From: G963668655 sp963668655
Lineage (GTDB): Bacteria > Myxococcota_A > SURF-8
NCBI GenBank assembly: GCA_963668655.2
Contig: CAXXPQ010000003.1
Location: 806,001 to 870,000 of the forward strand
Direction: 5' to 3'
Length of the DNA stretch: 64,000 nucleotides
The notes under the pieces were generated by a model, which worked only from the letters and a program-made list of their open reading frames with translations, did not search any database and was not told the DNA's origin. The position numbers and the translations under genes are program-made. How positions within the stretch are numbered: the stretch's first letter is position 1; every line of letters begins with the position of its first letter. Positions 1 to 8,165 of the stretch are shown here, one piece after another.

Positions 1-842
1 TTCTTCATCTTCTCGATGACTTTCTCGGAAATGGGAACGGCGTATTTTCCCTTCAGTTCGTAAGCCAGCAGGGCCTTTTTTTCCCGATCGATCATCAGGT
101 ATCCCTCGGCCGCCTCGAACCGGCTGACCCGTTTGCGGTTTTTGTTCAGAAGCTTGTCGGTGGCGATGGCGGAAAGGGCGTACTGGTTCGGGAAACCGTA
201 ATTCGTGGGCAGATCCTTTTCGGGAATCGTTCCGTTGGGGTCCAGACTGACGTCGATACGCAGAACGTCGCGGCCGTCCAGGGTGGCGGGCCTGGCGGCC
301 GAAAACTTCAGATGTCCACGGAAATACTGATAAAAACGGCTCAACGTCCCGTAAATCTTTTCCCGCCAGTACAGGTGTTTTCCGGTGGAGGTGCTCTGCC
401 GGAAAGGAGAATTTCCGGTGCGATCGTACATCTGGCCGCCCACCCAGTACATCTCGAAATTCTGGGTCTTGTCGTTGTAAATCTTCAGGTAATAGTCGCC
501 GTTTCCGTTCTGCTGGAAGAGCTGCTTCTCGTCCATGGTCACGTCCTTGCCCTCCCTGCGGGTGACGTAAACCACGGAGGCATCGTAGGCGTAGCTGCCC
601 AGGCGAACCCCGATCTCTTCCTGGGTCATCAGGATGATTTTCTGTAACTCTTCGATATCGCCAAGTTTTTCCAGATCGATGGATTGCGGTTCCACCTTCC
701 GGTTCTTGATCTCCTCTTTCAGATCCTTTTTGTCCAGCACGCGCTGCCGCGCTTCGTCGCTCTCTTTGTTCGAACAGCCGCCGGAGAGAACACTTCCAAG
801 ACCAAGAAGAAGAACGAACAGAAAACAAGCCGATTTTCGCAT
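1..842 (-). CDS. Predicted lipoprotein, partial (C-terminus outside window)
   Basis: About 280 codons are visible before the gene runs off the left edge. The N-terminus has a basic start (MRKSA), a hydrophobic leucine-rich stretch and then LSGGCSN, which looks like a weak lipobox with Cys near residue 25. That suggests export and lipidation, although the residue at -3 is not the usual Leu. The mature part is Lys/Glu-rich, then becomes mixed alpha/beta with many Tyr residues. I do not recognise the family. The start is the ATG after an AGGTG-like ribosome site, about 45 bases below a good promoter. It lies in tandem after the large lipoprotein gene but has its own promoter. Confidence 0.7.
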   Translation of the reverse strand, partial: MRKSACFLFVLLLGLGSVLSGGCSNKESDEARQRVLDKKDLKEEIKNRKVEPQSIDLEKLGDIEELQKIILMTQEEIGVRLGSYAYDASVVYVTRREGKDVTMDEKQLFQQNGNGDYYLKIYNDKTQNFEMYWVGGQMYDRTGNSPFRQSTSTGKHLYWREKIYGTLSRFYQYFRGHLKFSAARPATLDGRDVLRIDVSLDPNGTIPEKDLPTNYGFPNQYALSAIATDKLLNKNRKRVSRFEAAEGYLMIDREKKALLAYELKGKYAVPISEKVIEKMK

Positions 843-883
843 ACCTACACCTTTTCCAGCCAAACCACGAGTCGAGGAAGGCC

Positions 884-913
884 CTTATACCCCCCGCGTC
901 TCGTTTTCGTCAA
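884..913 (-). promoter_or_regulatory. Sigma70-type promoter for the partial lipoprotein
   Basis: On the minus strand TTGACG (908-913) is followed 18 bases later by TATAAG (884-889). The start codon of the lipoprotein at 842 lies about 40 bases downstream. Read by eye; no transcript evidence. Confidence 0.55.
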
Positions 914-940
914 GTCCAATTTGCAAGCGTTTTCAGAACA

Positions 941-3328
941 TCATAAGGGCACCGGCTCCCGCCAGATTCCGTTCACGCGCAGAATGCTCCATTCATAGGA
1001 ATCCGGCCGTTCGTTCAACGTGGTGGAGAGCGTCGGGAACAGCGGCAGATTCAGGGTGTAATCGTTGGGATCCCAGATTTCGATGGTGATGTGGTTGCTT
1101 CCGTGATCGCCGAAGCAGAAACTCTGGAACAGATCGTCCACCCAGCAGTCGCAATCGTTCTGATACCAGGCGCCGATGATCCAGCGGCCGTTGGCCGGGT
1201 TGGAAACACGCATCTCCTCGGCGGTGCCGTTGTATCCGGCGGCGTTGGACCAGCGCGTCATGAGCGCGGAACCGTCGCTTTCCCCCGGCGTGCTGCCCGG
1301 GAAGTAGCAGGTGTGGAACTGGTTGACGTTTTCGTCCGAGCACTTGAAGCCGGACGGGCTCGTCAGTTCCAGGTCCACGTCCGTAAGATCCTCGCAGAAA
1401 ATGCCGTCGTCCCCGCCCTGGAATTTCAGCTTCAGCCAGATGCCCTGGTTGGCGTTGACCAGCACGTTGACGATGCGCGGATCCGACCACCAGCCTTCAT
1501 CGTCCTGCACCTTGAGCTGGATCTGGTATTCCCCGCCCTTGTCGAATTTCACGCAGGTATTGATGTGGTCCTGGTCCAGGTACAGGAAACTGGCCTCGCT
1601 GCCTTCCGGCATGCCGGGCATGCTCCAACTAAAGGCTTCCAGGGTGCCGTCCTCGTCGTAACTGACGTTTCCGTAGAAACACAGCCGGGTGTTCTGGGCG
1701 ATGCCCTCGATGTCCATCATGATGGGCGTGGCATGGCTTTGCAGGGCCATGCGGGCCACCGGCTGCTTGTTGGGCGGACGTCCCTTTCCCATGACGGTGA
1801 AATACTGCCACTGCATGCCGGGAAGCGAGCTGCCCAGTTGCAGGGAACATTGGTCGTGATCGTTGTTCAGGGGCCGGTAGGCCATGCGGAAACTGCCCGG
1901 GGTGCTCTGCCCGGGCTGCACGGCAAATGGAATATACCAACTCCCCAGGGGCTGGGGATCGTTGTTGCCGTCCACGAATTTGAATTCGTCGCAATTGTTA
2001 TCGCCCACGTCCTCCCGTTTTTCCAGGCCCAGGAAGGTGACGCTTTGCTCCATGCCGGTCCAGTTGTAAACCTCGACTTCCATGACCTTGTAACAACGGT
2101 TATTCGCCAGGCATTCCTGGTTGGTGGGACAGTCCGCATCCACATCGCAGCGGGTTTCCGTGTTTTCCGGCGTGTTGATGTAGGTTTCCCGGAAATTGAC
2201 GGGATAGGGGCTGACCGAAAGCAGCGAGGAACTGGCCGTGCCCTGAACGCGGATTTCCGTGATGCGCTGGCTGATGTCGTCGGAATCGCTGCTGATGACG
2301 ATCCAGTCCATGTGGGGATCGAACTCGTGCGCGGGAAGCTGAGGCATGTAGCGGACATTGAAGCTGAAACACTTGCTGTTCACCGGATCGTCCGGATCCC
2401 CCCCGGGGTTCAGCATGATGGGATCGTAGGCGGTGATGTTCAGATCGCCGCCCTCCAGGTATTCCAGGGCGAAGTGGCGGCTGAATCCGCCCGCCAGGGT
2501 GATTTCGTTGATGGAGAGGATCTTGTTTCCGTCGTCCTGGCCCGTGTTGCAGACGTCCACGCGCTCGTAGCGGGGTTCCGCCCCCAGTTCCACGTCTCCG
2601 AAATCGATGCCGTCGGGGCTGTAGCCCACAAAACGGTCGCCTTTGTACAGGCTTTTCATGGGAAGCTGGTAAATGATGTTGTCGCAGGCGTTGGAGACGA
2701 TGGTCAGATTGGTTTCGTCGATGCCGTTGTTGGCCGGACGATAGGTCACTTCAATGGGCAGGCCGGTGTTCCGAACCAAATAGACGGGAAATTCCAGTTC
2801 CGGATCCAAATTCACCTCGAATTCCGAAAAGCCACTGATGTCCTCGTACTGGATGGCGTCGATACGCAGCTCGATAGCCAGGTTGCTGTCGTTTTTGATG
2901 TTGAAGCTTTTGGTCATGGAGTTGCCCACCTGCACCGCGCCGAAATTCAGTTCGGACGGATCAATAATCATGGTGGGGCAGTCCGGGGGCACCCAGGGGG
3001 CGTCCTTGTCTCCCCCGTCGCCGTCCGCGGCGTTATCCACGTCGCCGCCCATGAACTGGCAGGTGTTCGAGGCGGATCCGGCGGTGGGCAGGCAGAGATA
3101 GCCGGCGGGGCAGTCGATGTGGGTGTTGCAGGTCATGTCCACGTCGCCGTCGCCCACGCTGGTGCAGTATCCGCCCGAGCAGATCTGCCCCACGGGGCAT
3201 TCCTCGTCGATGGTGCAGGGGCCGCCGGTCTCGTCGCCGTCCGCGCCGGTGTTCGAATCTCCGCAGGCGAACGACCATAAGCCCAGCAGGATCAATAGCA
3301 CCCCGATTCCCATTGCGTGTTTTTGCAT
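941..3328 (-). CDS. Large surface lipoprotein with ASH-like repeats and a PKD-like domain
   Basis: The protein is 795 residues. The start MQKHAMG is chosen because GGAG sits about 9 bases upstream and a signal peptide ending in the lipobox-like SFAC follows. After the lipid Cys comes a DGD-rich linker with short Cys modules of the form CxxxxECPxGxxC, then two or three beta-sandwich repeats of the ASH/choice-of-anchor type that contain FGxVxxG motifs. A PKD-like domain lies around residues 510-630, recognisable by CFYGNVSYDEDG and GEYQIQLKVQDDEG. The C-terminal module is rich in Cys and Trp. The order and the ending match the protein at 60088-62169, so the two are paralogues. Surface exposure is inferred; the ligand is unknown. 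Confidence 0.8.
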   Translation of the reverse strand: MQKHAMGIGVLLILLGLWSFACGDSNTGADGDETGGPCTIDEECPVGQICSGGYCTSVGDGDVDMTCNTHIDCPAGYLCLPTAGSASNTCQFMGGDVDNAADGDGGDKDAPWVPPDCPTMIIDPSELNFGAVQVGNSMTKSFNIKNDSNLAIELRIDAIQYEDISGFSEFEVNLDPELEFPVYLVRNTGLPIEVTYRPANNGIDETNLTIVSNACDNIIYQLPMKSLYKGDRFVGYSPDGIDFGDVELGAEPRYERVDVCNTGQDDGNKILSINEITLAGGFSRHFALEYLEGGDLNITAYDPIMLNPGGDPDDPVNSKCFSFNVRYMPQLPAHEFDPHMDWIVISSDSDDISQRITEIRVQGTASSSLLSVSPYPVNFRETYINTPENTETRCDVDADCPTNQECLANNRCYKVMEVEVYNWTGMEQSVTFLGLEKREDVGDNNCDEFKFVDGNNDPQPLGSWYIPFAVQPGQSTPGSFRMAYRPLNNDHDQCSLQLGSSLPGMQWQYFTVMGKGRPPNKQPVARMALQSHATPIMMDIEGIAQNTRLCFYGNVSYDEDGTLEAFSWSMPGMPEGSEASFLYLDQDHINTCVKFDKGGEYQIQLKVQDDEGWWSDPRIVNVLVNANQGIWLKLKFQGGDDGIFCEDLTDVDLELTSPSGFKCSDENVNQFHTCYFPGSTPGESDGSALMTRWSNAAGYNGTAEEMRVSNPANGRWIIGAWYQNDCDCWVDDLFQSFCFGDHGSNHITIEIWDPNDYTLNLPLFPTLSTTLNERPDSYEWSILRVNGIWREPVPL

Positions 3329-3447
3329 TTTCAACTCCGCGCAAGCCAAGATTTTCATCCCCACAGATTCCGTCCGGCGCAAGACCGCTTTCACTTTCTT
3401 CCGAATTCCGGAAGAAGCGGCCGCAGGGCCCGTCAACAACGAATGTG

Positions 3448-3477
3448 TTGACAAAGGGAGTCCAATGTCATTATAAT
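3448..3477 (+). promoter_or_regulatory. Consensus sigma70 promoter
   Basis: Exact TTGACA (3448-3453), an 18-base spacer and exact TATAAT (3472-3477). It lies about 75 bases before the cysteine-rich lipoprotein gene at 3559, in the divergent region shared with the large lipoprotein gene. This is the most consensus-like promoter seen in the window and predicts strong expression. Confidence 0.75.
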
Positions 3478-3558
3478 TGGATCCAGGCGGATTATCAACT
3501 GAAAAATATGCTCCGCCCCCGCCGCCACGGGACTGCCGCAAAGAAGGAGGATCCTCGA

Positions 3559-5058
3559 ATGAAGGTATTGAAATCCTTTGGATTTTTCGTGTTGTTCGGT
3601 CTTCTGGCCATCCTGCTCGCTTCCGGCTGCGGGGAATCGCTGGAAAGCATCGCGGACGGAGACGGAAACAACGGCGAGGGCCCCGACGGCGGCGATGTCG
3701 GAGTCGGAGAGGCTTGCGCCAGCACGGCCGATTGCGTGGCCGACAGTTTCTGCATCCCGGCAGGAGACGAACTGATCTGCACGCCCACGTGTACTTCGGA
3801 CGCGGAATGCCAGCAGATTTTCTTCAACGGCTGCTGCATCCGGATCGGCACCGCGCATTACTGCGCCCCTTCCACGGCCTGCAACGCCGCCGACGGAGAC
3901 GACGCCACCCCGGACGGAGACAAAACTCCCGACGGCGACACCGCTCCCGGCTGCACGCCGGACACCTATGAATGCGAAACCAACGCCAAGATTCGCCGCT
4001 GCAATACCGCCGGCGAGTGGACGGCCTATAAAACCTGCCAGGAGGGCACCTTCTGCGTGGGCGGCTCCTGCATCACCGGCGGGGACGGCTGCATTCCGAG
4101 CGAGGGAGACGAATGCTGCCCGGGAACCTACCGCTGCCGGGGCATGGGCGAGATTCAGGCCTGCCGCGTGGTGGGCGAGCACTACATCTGGGATTTCTAC
4201 CGCGCCTGCGACACCACCGAGATGTGCCTGGACGGCGTCTGCGAACGGACCGTCCAGCCGGACGGCGACGCGGCGGACGGGGACGGGGATTCCTCCGCGG
4301 ACGGCGACGACGATCCCGTGGGCGAGCCCTGCACCATCTCGGAAGGCTGCCTGGATCCCAACGAATACTGCCTGCCCGACGAGATCGACGGAACGGAAGG
4401 TCACTGCACCTGCTATTGCGATCAGGGATGTCGCTGCCCGCGCGGCTGGACCTGCGAGGACGCCACCTGCCAGCCCATCGAGGGCTACTGCAAGTCCGAC
4501 AGCCAATGCGAGATGGACGAATTCTGCGACCGGAACCCCAACACCGGCGACGGACTCTGCCAGCGCTACTGCTACGAAATGGGAGAGTACTGCCCCAACG
4601 GGTATTACTGCGACGAGAACTTCAACTCTCCGAACTACGGAAAATGCGTCTACGACTCCCTCTGCGAGGGCTGCGACTACGACCAGATGTGCGATTCCAC
4701 CCAGTATTGCGAAGTTCCTCCGGGGCAGATTCAGGGATGCTGCATCGACAAGTGCGGTTCCTCCAACGACTGTCCCGGCGGGCAGATCTGCGATAAAGGC
4801 AAATGCCGCCCGGGCAATCCCACGCCGGATTGCGGCGGTCCCTGCCCGGCGGGGCATGTTTGCGATGCGGTTTACGGCATGTGCGTGCTGAATTGCAAGC
4901 CCTGCGGAAAGGACGAATGCTGCGATTCGGGTTCGTCCCCGAATTGCTATGTCTGCGTATGCGAGAATCCGCTGATTTGCGGTTTCGGGCTGCGAGCTTG
5001 CTGTTTCGGCTCGTCTTGCAGCGCCATCGTTTACGGCGTGTACGGCTTCTGCATCTGA
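3559..5058 (+). CDS. Cysteine-rich, DGD-linker surface lipoprotein
   Basis: The protein is 499 residues, starting at the ATG 8 bases after GGAGG. The signal peptide ends in LLASGC, a good lipobox with Cys near residue 22. The mature protein is a chain of small disulfide-rich modules (CxxDxxCxxxxxC patterns, roughly one Cys per ten residues) separated by Asp-Gly-Asp linkers such as ADGDGD and DGDKTPDGD. No catalytic motif is visible. The density of paired Cys implies oxidative folding outside the cytoplasm. An exact-consensus promoter precedes it and an intrinsic terminator follows, so it is monocistronic. The architecture suggests a surface adhesin or structural lipoprotein, but function is unknown. 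Confidence 0.8.
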   Translation: MKVLKSFGFFVLFGLLAILLASGCGESLESIADGDGNNGEGPDGGDVGVGEACASTADCVADSFCIPAGDELICTPTCTSDAECQQIFFNGCCIRIGTAHYCAPSTACNAADGDDATPDGDKTPDGDTAPGCTPDTYECETNAKIRRCNTAGEWTAYKTCQEGTFCVGGSCITGGDGCIPSEGDECCPGTYRCRGMGEIQACRVVGEHYIWDFYRACDTTEMCLDGVCERTVQPDGDAADGDGDSSADGDDDPVGEPCTISEGCLDPNEYCLPDEIDGTEGHCTCYCDQGCRCPRGWTCEDATCQPIEGYCKSDSQCEMDEFCDRNPNTGDGLCQRYCYEMGEYCPNGYYCDENFNSPNYGKCVYDSLCEGCDYDQMCDSTQYCEVPPGQIQGCCIDKCGSSNDCPGGQICDKGKCRPGNPTPDCGGPCPAGHVCDAVYGMCVLNCKPCGKDECCDSGSSPNCYVCVCENPLICGFGLRACCFGSSCSAIVYGVYGFCI

Positions 5059-5082
5059 CCATCCGTCATTGAACGATCCACG

Positions 5083-5117
5083 GCCCGCGGCGGAGCGCAA
5101 TCCGTCGCGGGCTTTTT
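5083..5117 (+). terminator. Intrinsic terminator after the Cys-rich lipoprotein
   Basis: An 11-base-pair stem (GCCCGCGGCGG with CCGTCGCGGGC, one G-T pair) and an 8-base loop are followed directly by TTTTT. It begins 24 bases after the stop codon. Confidence 0.85.
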
Positions 5118-5156
5118 CGTTCGGGGAGTTTTCCAGGCTCAACTCCCGTGTCCGTG

Positions 5157-5211
5157 GAGATTTTTAGCTTGATGAAGGGAAAGATCTTCTCGTTCCCTTC
5201 CTCGATGGGGA
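5157..5211. repeat. Dispersed intergenic repeat, copy 1 of 2
   Basis: A segment of about 55 bases beginning GAGATTT and containing GCTTGATGAA and TCGTTCCCTTCC. A diverged copy lies at 34630-34686. Inside it GAAGGGAA and TTCCCTTC can pair as a hairpin. Both copies sit just after an intrinsic terminator of a plus-strand gene. Confidence 0.5.
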
Positions 5212-5305
5212 GTTTTGTCCCGAGAGGATTTATCGATTTCTCCCCGGCTGCTGCGGATGTCGAATCAGGAACGAACCGACCGTAACCGGACTCGGGAGAC
5301 CCCGT

Positions 5306-6469
5306 TCAGGGAGAATCCGGAGCCTTCGGCAGGGTGAGCCAGAAGCGCGTTCCTTCCTCCCCCGAAGAGTAGAATCCGACCTTTCCCCCAAGCACCTTTT
5401 CGCCGAAAAACTTCATCGAAAACGTACCCAACCCATGTCCCGGCTGTTTTTTCGTCGTGAAATTGCGCTGGAACACCCGGGGGCGCAGGTCGGCCGGAAT
5501 CGCCGCGCGGTTCCGAACGGCAAACGTGATCTCTCCGCCTTCCGACTCCACGTTCAGACGCAGGATCTCGCCCGGCGAGGAGGCCTCCACGGCGTTGACG
5601 ATCATGTTGGTCAATATGCGGATGACCAGGAGCGGATCGGTCAGCAGCATCATGGCGTCTTGGTCGCCGCCGAGGCCCGAACAGCGAAGGTCGCAACTCA
5701 TCGCCCGCAACAGCGAGTCCACCGATTCGCGGATCTCCGTGACGAGCGAATCCACCGAAACGCGTTCTCTTTTGACGGGAAAGGATTCGGCGTCGTTCGC
5801 GACGAGGGTTTTCTGAATGTTCATTTCGGAATTCAGGCGTTTCGTGAACCGCTGCATCTGGTCCAGAATCTCCTCGCGCGAGATGTCCTCGTCCAACAGG
5901 GACAATTCGGCGAAAGTCATGGCGCCATGCAACACGTTGGCGATATCGTGAAAGAAAATCTGCTCCAGCTGCGCTCGCTGCCGGTCTCCGGTCTTGTCCC
6001 ACAGGAAAACGAGGAGGTAAGCGTACTCCGCGACGTGAATGGGAACCACCCGAACCTGAAAAACGAGATCCCGGGTTTCCTTGCCGTTTCCGACCTTCGC
6101 GACGCAATCCTTTTCCACGGGCCGATCGCCCGCCAGCGCGCCGATCATCGCCAGAACCGCCCCGCAGGAACGGCAGGCGACGCCGGTGCCGCATCCGCCG
6201 GGCCCCTCCGCGTGATGGACGCAGGAAATCGCCTCGCCCAGCCGAAAACCGAACAGCTCCTTTCCATCGGAGATTCCCAGGCTGCGAAGCATTTCCTCGT
6301 TGGCGGCCAGGATCTGACGCTGCTCGTTCAGCACCGCGATCAGACCCGAAACGCTTTTCAGCACGCCGGCGATGACCGGATTGTTCGAAATCGTTCGAAG
6401 GGAAAGTTCAAGCTCCGCGTCCGATTCACGCTCGGCCGATGCAAAATAGGTTTTCAGCGCCTGGGTCAT
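5306..6469 (-). CDS. PAS-domain sensor histidine kinase with Cys cluster
   Basis: The protein is 387 residues. A PAS-like domain spans about residues 35-160 and contains a cluster C83, H85, H86, C93, C99 and C102 in a CxxC-containing arrangement, suggesting metal, Fe-S or redox sensing. The dimerisation/phosphoacceptor region has H174 in FFHDIANVLH. The ATPase part has an N-box (NMIVNAVEAS) and a G-box (GHGLGTF). No transmembrane segment is evident, so it is probably cytoplasmic. No response regulator is adjacent; the nearest receiver protein is at 27804. It is an orphan kinase with its own promoter upstream. The kinase assignment is firm, while the signal is inferred. Confidence 0.85.
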   Translation of the reverse strand: MTQALKTYFASAERESDAELELSLRTISNNPVIAGVLKSVSGLIAVLNEQRQILAANEEMLRSLGISDGKELFGFRLGEAISCVHHAEGPGGCGTGVACRSCGAVLAMIGALAGDRPVEKDCVAKVGNGKETRDLVFQVRVVPIHVAEYAYLLVFLWDKTGDRQRAQLEQIFFHDIANVLHGAMTFAELSLLDEDISREEILDQMQRFTKRLNSEMNIQKTLVANDAESFPVKRERVSVDSLVTEIRESVDSLLRAMSCDLRCSGLGGDQDAMMLLTDPLLVIRILTNMIVNAVEASSPGEILRLNVESEGGEITFAVRNRAAIPADLRPRVFQRNFTTKKQPGHGLGTFSMKFFGEKVLGGKVGFYSSGEEGTRFWLTLPKAPDSP

Positions 6470-6511
6470 AGCTGCACCTGCTCATGGCGGAAAAGTAAAT
6501 CTTTGCCCATT

Positions 6512-6538
6512 ATTATACGGTCGATAATGGAGTGTCAA
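6512..6538 (-). promoter_or_regulatory. Promoter for the PAS histidine kinase
   Basis: On the minus strand, exact TTGACA (6533-6538) and exact TATAAT (6512-6517) are separated by a short 15-base spacer. The kinase start codon at 6469 is about 40 bases downstream. The short spacer lowers confidence. Confidence 0.5.
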
Positions 6539-6592
6539 TGGAATCCGCCGAAGGCCGGGACGTTTGCACTTCTGGCAATCGCCAAAGCCTGT

Positions 6593-6627
6593 CCGCTCAT
6601 GGCGAGTGGCTTCGCGAAGCGGTTTCG
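6593..6627. repeat. Dispersed intergenic element, copy 1, with palindrome
   Basis: Begins CCGCTCATGGCGAGTG, almost identical to 16429-16444. It contains the perfect 12-base palindrome GCTTCGCGAAGC at 6609-6620. It lies 3' of the YitT gene without a T-run, so it is not a standard terminator. Confidence 0.35.
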
Positions 6628-6639
6628 TTCGACTCCCGC

Positions 6640-7554
6640 CTATATCCGGGGCCGGAAACCCTCGCCCAGAACCTCGTAGACGGGCGTGATGATGACGAAG
6701 GCTCGGGGGTCGATGCGCTTGACCAGGGAGCGCAGGTCGGGGAGTTCCTTGCGCGTGATGACGCAGAAAATCATCTCCCGCTCTGAATTGGTGAACAGTC
6801 CCCGGCTTTTAATCGCCGTGCCTCCCCGGCTCATGGATTTCAGAATCAGTTCCGCAACGGCCTCCGATTTCTGGGAAATGATGTACACGCCGCGCGCATA
6901 ATCCATGCCTTCCATGATGGCGTCGATGATCTTGGAGGAGGTCCACAGGGAGAGCAGGCCGTACATGGCCAGGTCCGGGCTTCGAAAAATGATGCCGGCA
7001 AAACCGATGATGACCGTGTTCATCACCAGGATGGCCGTGCCGTGGGTCATGTTGGTATAGTGCGCCAGTACGCGGGCCAGCGTTCCCGAACCGGAAGTGG
7101 CGCCTCCCATTTTGATAATCAGTCCCAGGCCCACGCCCATCACCACGCCGCCGAAGACCGGCGCCAGAATGGGATCGCTGATGTCCATTTTCAGATGCAT
7201 GATTTCGTTGAACAGGTCGGTGAAAACGGAAAGCAGCACGGTTCCATACAGGCTCTTGAAACCGAACGAGGAACCCAGCACCCGGATTCCGACGACGAAA
7301 ATCGGAATGTTGAAGGCCAGAAGCAGGATGCCCGCGGGCAGATCGAACAAATGCGTCAGCACCACCACCAGGCCGGAGACGCCGCCGGGCGCGATCTTGA
7401 ACGGAAGCATGAACAGCGTCAGCGCCAAACCGAAGATGGCGGCTCCCAGCGTGATGACGACGTATTGCAGCAGGATCTCTTTTTTCGATCCCGCGAACAG
7501 ATCCCGGTTCTCGCGCGTCTCACCCATCCGTCCGGAAATGATTTCCTCGGTCAT
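6640..7554 (-). CDS. YitT family membrane protein (DUF161 plus DUF2179)
   Basis: The protein is 304 residues. Five or so hydrophobic segments fill about residues 25-200, with family-typical motifs such as PFKIAPGGVSGL and GGATSGSGTLARV. A soluble C-terminal DUF2179-type domain of about 80 residues follows. The length and two-part layout match the YitT family, inner-membrane proteins of unknown transport role. The start MTEEIISG is preferred over an upstream ATG because GGGGA precedes it and the extra N-terminus is not hydrophobic. It stands alone, in the same direction as the kinase gene but separated by the kinase promoter. Confidence 0.85.
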   Translation of the reverse strand: MTEEIISGRMGETRENRDLFAGSKKEILLQYVVITLGAAIFGLALTLFMLPFKIAPGGVSGLVVVLTHLFDLPAGILLLAFNIPIFVVGIRVLGSSFGFKSLYGTVLLSVFTDLFNEIMHLKMDISDPILAPVFGGVVMGVGLGLIIKMGGATSGSGTLARVLAHYTNMTHGTAILVMNTVIIGFAGIIFRSPDLAMYGLLSLWTSSKIIDAIMEGMDYARGVYIISQKSEAVAELILKSMSRGGTAIKSRGLFTNSEREMIFCVITRKELPDLRSLVKRIDPRAFVIITPVYEVLGEGFRPRI

Positions 7555-7621
7555 TTGCTGTCCCCATCTCTCGAATGCACGTCGATACTGCGTTGCGTTA
7601 TCCCATAACTCCGGCGCGTCA

Positions 7622-7651
7622 AGCATACCCGCCCGCACCGGGGGCCGTCAA
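7622..7651 (-). promoter_or_regulatory. Candidate promoter for the yitT-family gene
   Basis: On the minus strand TTGACG (7646-7651), an 18-base spacer and TATGCT (7622-7627). Other TTGAC-like hexamers lie just upstream and downstream, so the true start site is uncertain. Confidence 0.35.
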
Positions 7652-7996
7652 CTACTACTTTCCTTTTCCTTTGTCAAGGAAGAAGAAAACGATTGGCGCG
7701 ACGTTTCGAATTCGGGGCCGGGGCGGACCACGATCGAACCCCCTTTTCGGGGCGATTCAGGGGCGTTTTCGGGGGTTTTTCCGTGCTCCGTCCGGACGGC
7801 GCGAATATCTGTTGTAACTTGCTGATATTTTTATACTTTCATGCCGTTTTCGCGTTCACCCGGCTGGAACGTCCGTTTGTGCGTTTTTTCGGCTTCCCGC
7901 CGCCGTCCGTCCATGGGCGATGAATTCTGGATTTTCTAGTAATTTCAACAGATTACGACACATCCGGCCGCGTTTCGAATTCGTTCTTTCCGCCTC

Positions 7997-8033
7997 GATT
8001 TCGAACGTCCGCGCCGGACGAATGTTCGAAATC
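7997..8033. repeat. Long palindrome (GATTTCGAAC ... GTTCGAAATC)
   Basis: Ten-base arms at 7997-8006 and 8024-8033 pair perfectly. Between them is a second perfect inverted repeat, GTCCG-CGC-CGGAC, plus four unpaired bases. No T-run follows, so it is more likely an operator or cruciform than a terminator. It lies about 100 bases upstream of the NHL promoter. Confidence 0.5.
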
Positions 8034-8129
8034 GGCAGAATCATCAGGAATTCTCCTGGAATATCATACAGATCACCCACCGGGACGATTCTCCGTCCGG
8101 AACGACCGCCATGGCTCGCAAAACTTCCT

Positions 8130-8158
8130 TTGCCAGCCGGAAGCGGGTCTGCTATACT
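8130..8158 (+). promoter_or_regulatory. Promoter predicting a leaderless NHL transcript
   Basis: TTGCCA (8130-8135), a 17-base spacer and TATACT (8153-8158). Transcription would begin at about 8165, essentially at the double ATG of the following gene. Confidence 0.55.
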
Positions 8159-8165
8159 TTTTTCC

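Larger units (their letters stand above)
7555..8165. other. Divergent intergenic region, 611 bases, no gene supported
   Basis: Separates the yitT-family gene from the NHL gene. It holds candidate promoters on both strands and a long palindrome at 7997-8033. Open frames inside it show no ribosome site, no recognisable motif and no codon pattern like their neighbours, so none is called. Confidence 0.6.

Noticed and set aside
1091..3280. Very long plus-strand open frame opposite the large lipoprotein gene
   Set aside because: It mirrors the minus-strand gene, has no ribosome site and gives an Ala/Val/His-rich, motif-free protein typical of GC-rich antisense frames.
3433..5142. 569-codon minus-strand frame opposite the Cys-rich lipoprotein
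   Set aside because: It is a shadow of the DGD/Cys-rich gene, with low-complexity Ala/Val composition and no start context.
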